Shown here: positions 1-9,364 of the stretch, one piece after another
How positions within the stretch are numbered: the stretch's first letter is position 1
Layout: every line of letters begins with the position of its first letter
Source of the DNA: JAWXBK01 sp034439975
Lineage (GTDB): Bacteria; Pseudomonadota; Alphaproteobacteria; Dongiales; Dongiaceae
Length of the DNA stretch: 64,000 nt
Assembly (NCBI GenBank): GCA_034439975.1
Contig: JAWXBK010000110.1
Location: 23,677 to 87,676, forward strand
Direction: 5' to 3'
Position numbers and translations under genes: made by a program
Notes under the pieces: model-generated
What the model was told of the DNA's origin: nothing
Seen by the model: the letters and a program-made list of their open reading frames with translations, nothing else
Database searches by the model: none

Positions 1-1043
1 TAGGTCTCGGGCCAGCGATGCGGCAGATAGGAGCCGGTGCCGATCACGTCGATCGGAGCGCTGGCTTCGGCCATCAGTTTGCATTTCGCCGGGTCGAAGC
101 CCGATGACGCGACCAGTTTCACGTCGCGGAAACCGGCCTCGTCGAGCGCACCGCGCATATGGAAGCAGGCCGCCGCCGAGACGCCGCCGCCGACCAGATA
201 GCGCAGCTCGGATTCGCTGCGATAGCCGCGGATCGCATGCGGCGCGTGACGATCGAGCACTGCGTATGAGCGCGGCGGATCGAGCCCCTCGATGAAGCGG
301 CTGCCGGGCGTGTCGATTCGCACCGAGAGGCGACCGGCCTTCGCGAGTTCCGGAAAACGCCGGCAGACGGCAATCGTATCGGTCACTTCCTGCGCGAAGT
401 AATCGACCAGCACGGTCATGTCGTCGTTCGGAAAGGCCTCGTGCATCATCTCGGCCGCGCGCACGGTCGAACCGGCATAGCCGATCAGCGCATGCGGCAT
501 GGTACCCATGCCATCGCGCTTGCCGAAATAATGCGCAGTCGCCTGGGTCGCATTGCCGATGAAGCCCTTGGCGCCGACCTTGCGCCGCGCGCGATCCGAC
601 CCGACGCTCGCGGCATAGGCCATGAGCTCGGCCATCTCGAGACCGGCGCAATGTCGTGCATCCATCGCAAGGAAGGCGACGCGCGGCAGATCGGCGCACA
701 TCGTATAGGCATTGAACGCGGCGACGCAGGCCGGGCCGATCTTCTGCAGGAAGATCGTCTCGAGATCGACGAGCTGCACGAACGAGCCGGTGATATAGAG
801 AATAACTTCACCGGCGCCGACCCAGCGCCCTTCCTGATACATGACCTCGATCTTGAACGAGGTACTGCGCGCCTTCGCGACCGCGTTAAGCCATTCGATG
901 GCCAAACGCGGCGCCGAGATCACCGGACGCCGCATGAAAACGGCGTAGGTGACCGGCATGTCGCCGAAACGGGCGACGGTCTCTTTCGTCTTCAGAAAGT
1001 AATGATCCGTCCAGGCAGGAATCTGATCCGGTTCCGGAATCAT
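1..1043 (-). CDS. pncB: Nicotinate phosphoribosyltransferase (C-terminus cut by window edge)
   Basis: The frame opens at an ATG (1043) behind a GAGGGCGGGG ribosome-binding stretch and runs off the left edge, so about 347 residues are visible. The start (MIPEPDQIPAWTDHYFLK) and internal stretches such as FIGNATQATAHYFGKRDG and GTMPHALIGY match the NAPRTase family, which makes nicotinate mononucleotide from nicotinate and PRPP in the NAD salvage pathway in the cytosol. Conserved TPGSRFIEGLDPPRSY and ASSGFDPAKC segments follow near the edge. It starts only 22 bp beyond the stop of the upstream DAHP synthase gene, so the two may share a transcript. Family assignment is by recognition of these conserved segments. 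Confidence 0.88.
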   Translation of the reverse strand, partial: MIPEPDQIPAWTDHYFLKTKETVARFGDMPVTYAVFMRRPVISAPRLAIEWLNAVAKARSTSFKIEVMYQEGRWVGAGEVILYITGSFVQLVDLETIFLQKIGPACVAAFNAYTMCADLPRVAFLAMDARHCAGLEMAELMAYAASVGSDRARRKVGAKGFIGNATQATAHYFGKRDGMGTMPHALIGYAGSTVRAAEMMHEAFPNDDMTVLVDYFAQEVTDTIAVCRRFPELAKAGRLSVRIDTPGSRFIEGLDPPRSYAVLDRHAPHAIRGYRSESELRYLVGGGVSAAACFHMRGALDEAGFRDVKLVASSGFDPAKCKLMAEASAPIDVIGTGSYLPHRWPET

Positions 1044-1065
1044 CGCCCCGCCCTCTTCTATTTCG

Positions 1066-2448
1066 TTACGAAGCTTCGGCGAGACGACGGCCGTTGCTCA
1101 GGCGCTCGGTCTTGAGCGATTCCGCGAGCAGGAAAGCAAGCTCGATCGACTGCGACGCATTGAGACGCGGATCGCAATGGGTGTGATAGCGATCGGCAAG
1201 CGCCTGCTCGGTGATCGCCTGCGCGCCTCCGATACATTCGGTCACGTCCTGCCCGGTCATCTCGACATGGACGCCGCCGGCATGCGTGCCTTCGGCCCGA
1301 TGGACCTCGAAGAAGCCGCGCACCTCGGCCAGAATCCGGTCGAACGGCCGCGTCTTGTAGCCGGTCGAGGATTTGACGGTATTGCCGTGCATCGGATCGC
1401 TCGACCAGACAACCTTGGCGCCCTCGCGCGTGACCGCGCGGATCAACCCGGGCAGTTTCTCGCCGATCTTGTCGTGACCCATGCGGCAGATCAGCGTCAG
1501 GCGGCCCGGGATGTTCTTCGGGTTCAGGATGTGGATCAGGCGCAGGAGGTCGTCGGGATCCAGCGACGGCCCGCATTTCAGGCCGATCGGATTGTCGACG
1601 CCGCGCAGGAACTCGATATGTGCGCTGTCGTAATTGCGCGTGCGATCGCCGATCCACAGCATATGGGCCGAGCAATCGTACCAGCGGCCGGTCAGGCTAT
1701 CGACGCGGGTCAGCGCCTGCTCGTACCAGAGCAGGAGCGCTTCGTGGCTGGTGAAGAAATCGGTCTCGCGGATCTGTGGCGCGGTTTCCGCCGTCAGGCC
1801 ACAGGCCTCCATGAAGTTCAGCGTCTCGGAGAGACGATCCGCCAGTTCCGCATAGCGATGGCCCTGCGGGCTGTCGGCGACGAAATCGAGCGTCCAGCGA
1901 TGCACCTTGTGCAGATCGGCAAAACCGCCCTGCGCGAAAGCACGCAGGAGATTGAGCGTCGCCGCCGCCTGGTTGTAAGCGCGCAGCAGCCGCTCCGGAT
2001 CGGGCTGGCGCGAGGCCAGATCGAAATCGATCGCATTGACGATGTCGCCGCGATAGCTCGGCAGCTCGACATCGCCCTGCTTCTCGGTCGGGGTCGAGCG
2101 CGGCTTGGCGAACTGGCCGGCCATGCGACCGACCTTCACGACCGGCAACGCCGCGCCGAAGGTCAGCACGATCGCCATCTGCAGCAGAACGCGGAAGGTA
2201 TCGCGGATGTTGTTGGCATGGAATTCGGCGAAGCTTTCCGCGCAGTCGCCGCCCTGAAGCAGGAAAGCCTTGCCATCGGCCACGCGGCCGAGCGCATCCG
2301 TGAGGCGCCGCGCCTCGCCGGCAAAAACCAGCGGCGGATAGGTGCGCAAGGTCGCCTCGACCGCTGCGAGGCGGTCGGCATCCGGGTACTCCGGCATCTG
2401 GCTGATCGGCTTTGAGCGCCAGCTATCCGGGCTCCAGGTGGCAGTCAT
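1066..2448 (-). CDS. aroG: Class II 3-deoxy-7-phosphoheptulonate synthase (DAHP synthase)
   Basis: A 460-residue enzyme condensing phosphoenolpyruvate and erythrose 4-phosphate, the first step of the shikimate pathway. The plant/microbial class II type is shown by QGGDCAESF (near residue 60), KCGPSLDPDDLL, WSSDPMHGNT and GGVHVEMTGQDVTEC, which contribute the metal and substrate site. Start at 2448 is chosen because an AAGGA lies just upstream and the protein then begins MTATWSPDSW, the usual N-terminus; a longer frame reaches 2538 but adds an atypical leader. Length is normal for the family. The 199-bp gap to the next gene upstream (gor) probably holds its promoter. The class name is sure; the symbol follows common usage for this type. 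Confidence 0.93.
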   Translation of the reverse strand: MTATWSPDSWRSKPISQMPEYPDADRLAAVEATLRTYPPLVFAGEARRLTDALGRVADGKAFLLQGGDCAESFAEFHANNIRDTFRVLLQMAIVLTFGAALPVVKVGRMAGQFAKPRSTPTEKQGDVELPSYRGDIVNAIDFDLASRQPDPERLLRAYNQAAATLNLLRAFAQGGFADLHKVHRWTLDFVADSPQGHRYAELADRLSETLNFMEACGLTAETAPQIRETDFFTSHEALLLWYEQALTRVDSLTGRWYDCSAHMLWIGDRTRNYDSAHIEFLRGVDNPIGLKCGPSLDPDDLLRLIHILNPKNIPGRLTLICRMGHDKIGEKLPGLIRAVTREGAKVVWSSDPMHGNTVKSSTGYKTRPFDRILAEVRGFFEVHRAEGTHAGGVHVEMTGQDVTECIGGAQAITEQALADRYHTHCDPRLNASQSIELAFLLAESLKTERLSNGRRLAEAS

Positions 2449-2647
2449 CGTCGTATCCTTTCGCGGCTGCGGCCCGTTCACGAGGGGGCCGGCGAACCGA
2501 AGCGCATGCGTATACGCCCGAAGCGAACAAAGGGTCAACCGCGGCAGCCCGGAGCCGGTTAGTGGAAACGCTCGGAAAAGATAACTTTTTCAACGACCTG
2601 CGGACCGAGGCGACCGGCGTGGCGGCGCGCGGCCGTCGACGACGCGT

Positions 2648-4027
2648 TTACTCCGCTGCGGCCTCGGCCGGATCGGGCAAGGGCGTGCGGAGGGTGACGA
2701 ATTCTTCCGCCGCGGTCGGGTGGATCGCGACGGTCTCGTCGAGCTGGCGCTTGGTGAGGCCGAGCTTCACCGCGATCGCGATGCCCTGGATGATCTCGGG
2801 CGCATCCATGCCAACCATATGAGCGCCCAGCACGCGCTGCGAGGCACGGTCAACGATGAGCTTGACGAGGGTACGCTCGGTGCGCGCGGTCATCGTGTGC
2901 TTCAGCGGTTTGAAATCCGCCTTGTAGATGTCGACTGCGCCGAAACGCCGTCGCGCCTCGGCCTCGCCGAGCCCGACCGACCCGACCGGCGGATGCGAGA
3001 ATACCGCCGAGGGAATGTTGTCGTGGTCGACGGACCAGGGGCGCTTGCCGAAAACCGTATCGGCGAAGGCAACACCCTCGCGGATTGCGACCGGCGTCAG
3101 GTTGGCGCGATTGGTGCAGTCGCCGATCGAATAGATGTTCTCGACCGCGGTGCGCGACAACGGATCGACCTTGACCGCGCCGTCCACATCGAGTTCGACG
3201 CCGATCGCCTCGAGACCGAGGCTCTGGGTATTCGGAACGCGACCGGTCGCGAACATGACGACGTCGCTTTCGAGCGCGGTGCCGCCGGTCAGCGAAACAT
3301 GAATGCCGGCGGGCGATTTCATCAGCCGCACCGGATCTTCGTAGACGCGGATATCGACGCCCTTCTTGGCCATCTCGGTTGCGGTGAAACGGCGCACATC
3401 GTCGTCGAAGCCGCGCAGGATCTGGTCGCGGCGATAGGTGACGATGACCTCGCTGCCGAGCCCGTTGAAGATGCTGGCGAACTCCAGCGCCACATAGCCG
3501 CCACCGACAATAAGAACGCGTTTGGGCAAGGTCTCGAGATAAAACGCCTCGTTGGAGGTGATGCCTAGCTCGGCGCCGGGGATTTCCGGTTTGATCGGAT
3601 GGCCGCCAACCGCGATGAGCACATACTCGGCCGTGATGCGCCGATCGCCGAGGCGAATGGTATGCGCATCTTCCAGGACGGCGCGCGTCTCGAAAACGGT
3701 CACACCGGAATTCTTGAGCAGATCCTTGTAGATCCCGTTCAACCGGTCGATCTCGCGATCCTTGTTCGCGATCAGGCGGCCCCAATCGAACTGCACGCCC
3801 TCAACGGTCCAGCCGTAATTGACGGCGTCCTCGAAATCCTCGTGAAAATGCGCGCCATAGGAGAGCAGTTTCTTCGGCACGCAGCCGCGGATGACGCAGG
3901 TTCCGCCGACGCGATACTCCTCGGCGATCGCGACCCGCGCGCCATAACCGGCCGACATGCGCGCGGCGCGAACGCCGCCCGAGCCGGCACCGATAACGAA
4001 GAGATCGTAGTCGTAGCGGCTCGGCAT
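2648..4027 (-). CDS. gor: Glutathione-disulfide reductase
   Basis: A 459-residue FAD flavoprotein that reduces GSSG with NADPH. Visible are the N-terminal FAD fold (GAGSGG, near residue 13), the redox-active disulfide CVIRGC (residues about 45-50) followed by VPKK, the NADPH fold GGGYVALEF, the GD segment SIGDCTNR and the C-terminal HPTAAEEFVTLR carrying the catalytic His/Glu. Start at 4027 (MPSRYDYDLFVIGAG) is preferred over longer frames. It begins only 8 bp after the stop of an ABC permease gene and is probably the last gene of a four-gene transcription unit (oxidoreductase, ATPase, permease, gor). The CxxxxC spacing and the absence of lipoamide-dehydrogenase features favour Gor over Lpd. 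Confidence 0.93.
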   Translation of the reverse strand: MPSRYDYDLFVIGAGSGGVRAARMSAGYGARVAIAEEYRVGGTCVIRGCVPKKLLSYGAHFHEDFEDAVNYGWTVEGVQFDWGRLIANKDREIDRLNGIYKDLLKNSGVTVFETRAVLEDAHTIRLGDRRITAEYVLIAVGGHPIKPEIPGAELGITSNEAFYLETLPKRVLIVGGGYVALEFASIFNGLGSEVIVTYRRDQILRGFDDDVRRFTATEMAKKGVDIRVYEDPVRLMKSPAGIHVSLTGGTALESDVVMFATGRVPNTQSLGLEAIGVELDVDGAVKVDPLSRTAVENIYSIGDCTNRANLTPVAIREGVAFADTVFGKRPWSVDHDNIPSAVFSHPPVGSVGLGEAEARRRFGAVDIYKADFKPLKHTMTARTERTLVKLIVDRASQRVLGAHMVGMDAPEIIQGIAIAVKLGLTKRQLDETVAIHPTAAEEFVTLRTPLPDPAEAAAE

Positions 4028-4035
4028 CGCGCCTC

Positions 4036-5412
4036 TCATCCCGAATGGGGCGCGAGCGACCGCCAGCGCCGCCACAGGAGATAAGCGATCGGCAGCAAGG
4101 TTGCCAGAGGGCCGGCAATCGCGATTGCGGGATGACCGAACGGCCATGGCATGACGATGGCATAGGCCTCGTCGGGTGCGACGAAGCTCAACAGCATCGG
4201 CAGGATGCCGTAATTGACCGCGAGCAGGATCGCGGCGGCCACGTCGGGCGAGCGGGTCTTCGGCGACATGTTGAGCCAGAGCACGAGGGCCGTGTCGCGC
4301 AGCATGAACAGAATCGCGGCAACCGACCAGGCCAGCAGCGAGCCGCCCCCGATGCTGTCTCGATCGGTGAAATCGTCGTAGAGATCGAACATTTCGTAGG
4401 TTTGCGCATCGGGCGACGACATCGCCCAGACGACGATCAAAACGGCGGCAAGCACGAACGAGAACAGCCAGGACGGAAACAGCCGCGCTGCGCGTCCGAT
4501 ATCGCCGCCGGCGATGGCGCGCAGGAACCAGCGCAAACGGATGCCGTCTTTCCCGTCGCAGAGCAGCGCCGCATAGAAGAGCGCAACAGACACAATCGCC
4601 GCACCCATGAGTGCCATCGACGGCGATTCACCCCGCTCGAGCGGCAACAGGAAGCCCAGTAGATAAGCGAGCACGAAAGCCGACACAGCCGGCCAGCCCC
4701 AGGGCCAGGTCGGCTTCTGTAGTTCGCCGCACATCGCGCGATAGACGCCGAAGCCGAGCCACAAAGCGAGCGCCGCCTGCGTCGCCAGCAGGAACATCGG
4801 TTCGGCGATGCGCTCGCCATACCAGAGGACGGTGTAGGGGTGGTCGACCGTGAATTCGTCGAGAAAACCCCCGGCCGTGCTCGATGCCAGAAGCCCGACC
4901 GCGACACCGGCCGCCTGCGCCATGAACGACGCACGCCGCCCCGGATCGCGCGGCCGGCGCAGGTGCAGCAGCACGACCAGAAACGATGTCAGCATCGCGG
5001 CCATGCCGACGAACAGCAGCTCGAGGGCAAGACGCAACCGCTCCATCACTTCCGCCGGCTCGATCCCGGCGAGCGTCGCAACCGCGAGGCAGATCAGGCT
5101 CGCGTACCAGACATAAGCGGTGCCGCCGACGAACTTGCCCCAGCTCATCGACCAGGGGCCGAGGGCAGTCATGCGCTGGGCGTCCCAGGTGCCGCCGGTG
5201 ATCTCGTCGGCGAGCGCGTTCGCTGCGCGGCGCGTGCCCCAGAGCAGCACCAGCGCGAGAAAGATGTAACGGGCGGCGAACCGTACCTCGTCCACGGAGC
5301 GGCCCGCGATGTACCAGACCAGCAGAAGAACGATCGTGAGGAGAATGGGCACGATCAGCAGGCGCGAGGGCGTCAGCTCGATCCAGAGATTGCGGCGGAG
5401 TTCCGGGTTCAT
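4036..5412 (-). CDS. ABC-2-type transporter permease (multi-pass membrane protein)
   Basis: A 458-residue integral membrane protein with many hydrophobic stretches, e.g. LLIVPILLTIVLLLVWYIAG near residue 20, LTSFLVVLLHL, FVLAYLLGFLLPL and LATLLPIAYLLW at the C-terminus. Its ATG overlaps the TGA of the ATP-binding gene by 4 bp, so the two are translationally coupled partners of one ABC transporter. The N-terminal residues NPELRRNLW mimic the short cytoplasmic start of ABC-2 permeases. Substrate is not evident. The next gene downstream is gor, 8 bp away, which could hint at redox or export stress, but that is inference. No known family beyond ABC permease is claimed. Confidence 0.72.
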   Translation of the reverse strand: MNPELRRNLWIELTPSRLLIVPILLTIVLLLVWYIAGRSVDEVRFAARYIFLALVLLWGTRRAANALADEITGGTWDAQRMTALGPWSMSWGKFVGGTAYVWYASLICLAVATLAGIEPAEVMERLRLALELLFVGMAAMLTSFLVVLLHLRRPRDPGRRASFMAQAAGVAVGLLASSTAGGFLDEFTVDHPYTVLWYGERIAEPMFLLATQAALALWLGFGVYRAMCGELQKPTWPWGWPAVSAFVLAYLLGFLLPLERGESPSMALMGAAIVSVALFYAALLCDGKDGIRLRWFLRAIAGGDIGRAARLFPSWLFSFVLAAVLIVVWAMSSPDAQTYEMFDLYDDFTDRDSIGGGSLLAWSVAAILFMLRDTALVLWLNMSPKTRSPDVAAAILLAVNYGILPMLLSFVAPDEAYAIVMPWPFGHPAIAIAGPLATLLPIAYLLWRRWRSLAPHSG

Positions 5413-6365
5413 GCCGTCATCCCTTCGCGCAGAAGGGCGAGATAGGCATCCTGCAGGCCGCCGCTCACCGGCCCGAACGCAGCGACGGCAAGCCCGGCTT
5501 CGATCAGGCGGCGCAGCAACGCAGCCTCTTCGGCCGGACCGCCTTCGATGCCGAAACGCGCTTCGAGGCCGGCCAGCTCGACGATGCCGTTCGGATCGAT
5601 CTCGGCGACGATCGCATCGAGACGTGCATCCGGCGCAACGAGGCGGATATGGAGCAATCGTCGCTGCCCGACGTCGGTGCCGGTCAGCGCGCGATGCTCG
5701 ACCACGCGACCGTTATCGATCACCAGCATATGCGTCGAATAATCCTCGAGCTCGGCGAGGATGTGCGACGAGACCACCAAGGTCATGCCGGCATCGCGCA
5801 GCTCGCGAAAAACCGCCGACAGAGAAACGCGCGCCGCGGGATCGAGACCGGAGGCCGGCTCGTCGAGCATCACGAAGGGCGGCTCGTGAATGATGGTCTG
5901 GGCGATCGCAAGGCGCTGGCGCAGGCCGCGCGACAGCGTGCCGGCGCGATCGTTGAGCCGGTCGACGATGCCCATGCGCGCCGCGGCCCGCTCGATCGCC
6001 GCCGCGCGATGTGTTGAATCGATGCCGAGTGCGCGGGCGCGATAATCGAGACAGCGCCGAACTGTCAGCTCGCGATAGAGGCCGAAGAAATCGGCCAAAT
6101 AGCCCATGCGCTGATGCGCGCGACGGGGCGCCGCGTGCACATCGATGCCGTCGACGATGACATGGCCCGCAGCAGGCAGCGCGAGAGCCGCGATGCAGTT
6201 GAGCAAGGTCGTCTTGCCGGCACCGTTCGGGCCGACCAGCGCCGTGATCGTGCCGCGCTCGATCGTCAGCGACACGTCGGCAAGCGCGCGGCGGCCCGGA
6301 TAGTCGAAAACCAGATTCTCGACCGTTACCAGCGGGCCGACAGCGTCGTGCGCAATGTCGCTCAC
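5409..6365 (-). CDS. ABC transporter ATP-binding protein
   Basis: A 318-residue ATPase with Walker A GPNGAGKTT (near residue 45), the signature segment LSRGLRQRLAIAQ, Walker B FVMLDEPASGLDP and H-loop VVSSH. The ABC signature is a drug/CcmA-type exporter pattern rather than the LSGGQ of importers, which fits an ABC-2 exporter with the overlapping permease gene. A C-terminal extension of about 90 residues after the H-loop is typical of this subclass. The start codon is GTG at 6365, 7 bp after the stop of the oxidoreductase gene, so the cluster is read as one operon. The transported compound cannot be told from sequence. Confidence 0.88.
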   Translation of the reverse strand: MSDIAHDAVGPLVTVENLVFDYPGRRALADVSLTIERGTITALVGPNGAGKTTLLNCIAALALPAAGHVIVDGIDVHAAPRRAHQRMGYLADFFGLYRELTVRRCLDYRARALGIDSTHRAAAIERAAARMGIVDRLNDRAGTLSRGLRQRLAIAQTIIHEPPFVMLDEPASGLDPAARVSLSAVFRELRDAGMTLVVSSHILAELEDYSTHMLVIDNGRVVEHRALTGTDVGQRRLLHIRLVAPDARLDAIVAEIDPNGIVELAGLEARFGIEGGPAEEAALLRRLIEAGLAVAAFGPVSGGLQDAYLALLREGMTA

Positions 6366-6372
6366 GGTTGCA

Positions 6373-7416
6373 TCATCCCCCGCTGCGCGGTTCAGCCAAC
6401 GGCTCGGGGCCGACGCGCACCATCATCTTGCCATGGTTGGCGCCGCGCAGCAGACGCATCAGCGCTTCGGGTGCGTTTTCGAGCCCGTCGACGATTTCCT
6501 CGCGGCTGTTGATCTTGCCGTCTCGATACCAATCGGCGAGCTGCGCCGCCGCTTCGCGGAAGCGCTCGATGTGATCGAGCACCAGAAACCCTTCCATGCG
6601 CGCGCGCTTGATCAGGAACTGCCGGTTCCAGCGCGGCCCCTCCGGCGTCGGATCGGACGGCTGGGCGATCGTGCCGCAGATCACCATCCGGGCGCCGACA
6701 TTGAGATTCTCGACGACCGCATCGGCGATCGCGCCGCCGGTATTGTCGAAGTAAATGTCGACGCCGTGCGGTGCCGCATTGTGAATCGTGCGCGGGAGAT
6801 CGTCCACCGCCTTGTAGTTGATCGCCGCGTCGTAACCGAACTCGGAAACGCAGAGCCCGACTTTGTCGGCATGGCCGGTCAAGCCGACCGTATGGCAGCC
6901 CAGCATCTTCGCGATCTGTCCGACGGTCGATCCGACGGCGCCGGCGGCGGTCGAGACCACGACCGTCTCACCCTCTTTCGGTTTGCCGATCTCCATCAGG
7001 CCGAGATAGGCGGTGACGCCGGTGAGACCAAGCAGCGACAGATTGAGCGGCAGCGGACCGTGCGCGGGATCAGCCCGGCGCACGATGTCCGTGCCGTCCG
7101 AGATCGCCCATTCGCGCCAGCCCTGCCGGCCATAGACGAGCTCACCCGTCGCGAAATCCGGATGATTCGATGCGACGATTTCGCCCAGCGTGAAACCGGG
7201 CATGACCGCGCCGAGCGGCACCGGATCGCGATAGTTCGGCGCCTCGGCGATCCAGCCGCGCATCGCCGGATCGATCGAGAGATAGATGACGCGGATCAGC
7301 AGTTCGTTGGCGCCGGGCTGCGGCCGTTCGGCCGCCTCGATGGCAAAGCAATCGACGTCGACGCCGGCGGCGCCGGGTCGCGCAACCAGCCTGATCTGTC
7401 GATTGGCCGCCGCCAT
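6373..7416 (-). CDS. NADP-dependent medium-chain (zinc-independent) oxidoreductase, curcumin/alkenal reductase type
   Basis: A 347-residue MDR enzyme. The start at 7416 follows GGAGG and gives MAAANRQIRLVARP, typical for the leukotriene-B4 dehydrogenase / CurA / YncB group. Characteristic segments are YLSIDPAMRGWI, VVVSTAAGAVGSTVGQIAKMLG (nucleotide-binding fold; broken here by description only as VVVSTAAGAVGS onward), YFDNTGG and RARMEGFLVLDH. No structural zinc cysteines are seen. Such enzymes reduce activated C=C double bonds with NADPH. It is the first gene of a tight minus-strand cluster with an ABC exporter and glutathione reductase, which suggests handling of electrophiles, though this functional link is inference. 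Confidence 0.85.
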   Translation of the reverse strand: MAAANRQIRLVARPGAAGVDVDCFAIEAAERPQPGANELLIRVIYLSIDPAMRGWIAEAPNYRDPVPLGAVMPGFTLGEIVASNHPDFATGELVYGRQGWREWAISDGTDIVRRADPAHGPLPLNLSLLGLTGVTAYLGLMEIGKPKEGETVVVSTAAGAVGSTVGQIAKMLGCHTVGLTGHADKVGLCVSEFGYDAAINYKAVDDLPRTIHNAAPHGVDIYFDNTGGAIADAVVENLNVGARMVICGTIAQPSDPTPEGPRWNRQFLIKRARMEGFLVLDHIERFREAAAQLADWYRDGKINSREEIVDGLENAPEALMRLLRGANHGKMMVRVGPEPLAEPRSGG

Positions 7417-7506
7417 GCGGATCCTCCGAGCGTCCATGCCTGCGCTCTCGTTTAGATCACGAAACAAGGATCGTCGTCCACCGGACGCGCTCTTCCGGGG
7501 ACGCAC

Positions 7507-7539
7507 GAAAAAGGGGCGCGACCCGCAGGCCGCGCCCCT
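7507..7539 (-). terminator. Intrinsic terminator after the succinate-semialdehyde dehydrogenase gene
   Basis: The arms AGGGGCGCG (7512-7520) and CGCGCCCCT (7531-7539) form a perfect 9-bp stem with a 10-nt loop; on the minus strand it is followed by a run of five T. It lies 38 bp beyond the stop at 7577 and separates this gene from the oxidoreductase cluster. Confidence 0.85.
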
Positions 7540-7576
7540 CTCTGAGATGTCGAAAACGCGATGGAAGCGCGACCGA

Positions 7577-9061
7577 TCAGATCCCGCCCATGCACAGATA
7601 TTTGATTTCGAGGAAGTCATCCATGCCGTATTTCGAACCTTCGCGGCCAAAACCGGATTCCTTGATGCCGCCGAACGGCGCCACTTCGGTCGAGATGATG
7701 CCAGTGTTGATGCCGACGATGCCCGATTCGATCGCCTCGGCGACGCGCCACACGCGACCGAGATCGCGCGCATAGAAGTACGCGGCAAGGCCGAACTCGG
7801 TATCGTTCGCCATCGTGATCGCCTCGTCTTCGGTCTTGAAGCGGAAGAGCGGCGCGACCGGGCCGAATGTCTCTTCGCGCGCGACCGCCATCTTGTTCGT
7901 CACGTCGGCGAGCACGGTCGGCTGGTAGAACGTGCCGCCAAGATCGTGACGCTTGCCGCCGACGACGATGCGCGCGCCCTTGCCCACAGCGTCGGCCACA
8001 TGTTCCTCGACCTTCTCGATGGCGCCGGTGTCGATCAGCGGACCCTGATTGACGCCATCCTCGAGCCCGTTGCCGACCTTGAGCTTGCGCACCGCCGTCG
8101 CGAGCTTTTCGGCGAAGGCCTCGTAGACGCCGTCCTGCACGATCAGGCGGTTGGCGCAGACGCAAGTCTGGCCGGTATTGCGGAACTTCGACATCATCGC
8201 GCCTTCGACCGCCGCATCGAGATCGGCATCGTCGAACACGATGAACGGCGCGTTACCGCCGAGCTCCATCGAAACCTTCTTCACCGTATCGGCACATTGC
8301 TTGATCAGCAGCTTGCCGACCTCGGTCGAGCCGGTGAAGGAGAGCTTGCGCACGATCGGGTTCGAGGTCATCTCGCCGCCGATTTCCTTCGACGAGCCGG
8401 TGACGATGTTGATCACGCCCGGCGGGAAGCCGGCCCGCTCGGCGAGTTCGGCGAGCGCGAAGGCCGAAAAGGGTGTCATGGTTGCGGGCTTGATCACGAC
8501 GGTGCAACCGGCGGCCAGCGCTGGCGCGCATTTGCGGGTGATCATCGCGTTCGGGAAGTTCCACGGCGTGATGGCCGCCACGACGCCGATCGGCTGTTTG
8601 ATCACGACGAGGCGCTTGTCGCCCTGATGCTGGGGAATGACGTCGCCGTAGATGCGCTTTGCCTCTTCCGCAAACCATTCGATGAAGCTCGCGCCGTAGA
8701 CCACCTCGCCGCGCGATTCCGCCAGCGGCTTGCCCTGTTCGGCCGTCATGAGGATCGCGAGATCCTCCTGGTTCTCGAGGATCAGGTTGAACCATTTGCG
8801 CAGCAGCCCGGCACGCTCCTTCGCGAGCATCTTGCGCCATTTTGGCCAGGCGGCGTTCGCTGCCTCGATCGCGGCGCGCGTTTCCTCGGTGCCCATCAGC
8901 GGCACCGTGCCGAGCACCTCGCCGGTCGCAGGGTTGGAGACGTTGACCGTCTTGCCGGATTTCGCATCGGTCCACTTGCCGTTCACATAGGCCTGCTGCC
9001 GGAACAGGCTCCTGTCCTTGAGCGGCAAAGCGGCGGCAACGGATTTCACGGCCTGGTTCAT
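7577..9061 (-). CDS. gabD: NAD(P)-dependent succinate-semialdehyde dehydrogenase
   Basis: A 494-residue aldehyde dehydrogenase. The family marks are NPATGEVLGTVPLMG, TPWNFPNAMITRK (cofactor site), the general-base segment ELGGNAPFIVFDDADLD, the catalytic cysteine in GQTCVCANR, and ETFGPVAPLF; the C-terminus KYGMDDFLEIKYLCMGG is typical of GabD. The pattern MELGGNAPFIVF with TCVCANR is characteristic of SSADH, which oxidises succinic semialdehyde from GABA or putrescine breakdown to succinate. A class III aminotransferase and polyamine transporter lie 46 kb away in the same window, so the pathway connection is plausible. It is a single-gene unit with its own terminator. Confidence 0.9.
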   Translation of the reverse strand: MNQAVKSVAAALPLKDRSLFRQQAYVNGKWTDAKSGKTVNVSNPATGEVLGTVPLMGTEETRAAIEAANAAWPKWRKMLAKERAGLLRKWFNLILENQEDLAILMTAEQGKPLAESRGEVVYGASFIEWFAEEAKRIYGDVIPQHQGDKRLVVIKQPIGVVAAITPWNFPNAMITRKCAPALAAGCTVVIKPATMTPFSAFALAELAERAGFPPGVINIVTGSSKEIGGEMTSNPIVRKLSFTGSTEVGKLLIKQCADTVKKVSMELGGNAPFIVFDDADLDAAVEGAMMSKFRNTGQTCVCANRLIVQDGVYEAFAEKLATAVRKLKVGNGLEDGVNQGPLIDTGAIEKVEEHVADAVGKGARIVVGGKRHDLGGTFYQPTVLADVTNKMAVAREETFGPVAPLFRFKTEDEAITMANDTEFGLAAYFYARDLGRVWRVAEAIESGIVGINTGIISTEVAPFGGIKESGFGREGSKYGMDDFLEIKYLCMGGI

Positions 9062-9364
9062 CGCGGATGTCCTCGCTGGTTCTGCAATTCGACGTGTCGG
9101 TCGACGGGATTGGGCCGGACTATAGCGGCGCGCGCCGCGGTTTCAATCGCAACCGGGGTTGTTGGTAACGAGGGGGCAAGAAACGCGCGTCAGCCGGCGA
9201 TCTTAATCTAACGTATATACGTTTAACGCGTAATATCGTGGAAAACCTGCACGCCATTGGGGTCGTTCCGGACCATCACCCATCACCCAAAGATCGGCGG
9301 CTTTACGAAGCCCACCGCGACGATCGGCCCCAGTTCTTCTTGGAAGATAGCGTCAGACAATTTT
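9062..9364. other. Gene-free gap between gabD and the restriction-modification island
   Basis: About 300 bp with no supportable gene. The first 100 bp (left) should hold the gabD promoter. The base composition drops sharply near 9190, which marks the island edge, and a 14-bp perfect palindrome lies at 9210-9223. I saw no obvious direct repeat with the other island edge near 12540. Confidence 0.5.
9210..9223. repeat. 14-bp perfect palindrome at the island edge
   Basis: AACGTATATACGTT reads the same on both strands. It lies in the gap between gabD and the restriction gene, about 150 bp upstream of the gabD start. It could be an operator or a footprint of the insertion boundary; no function is shown. 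Confidence 0.5.
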
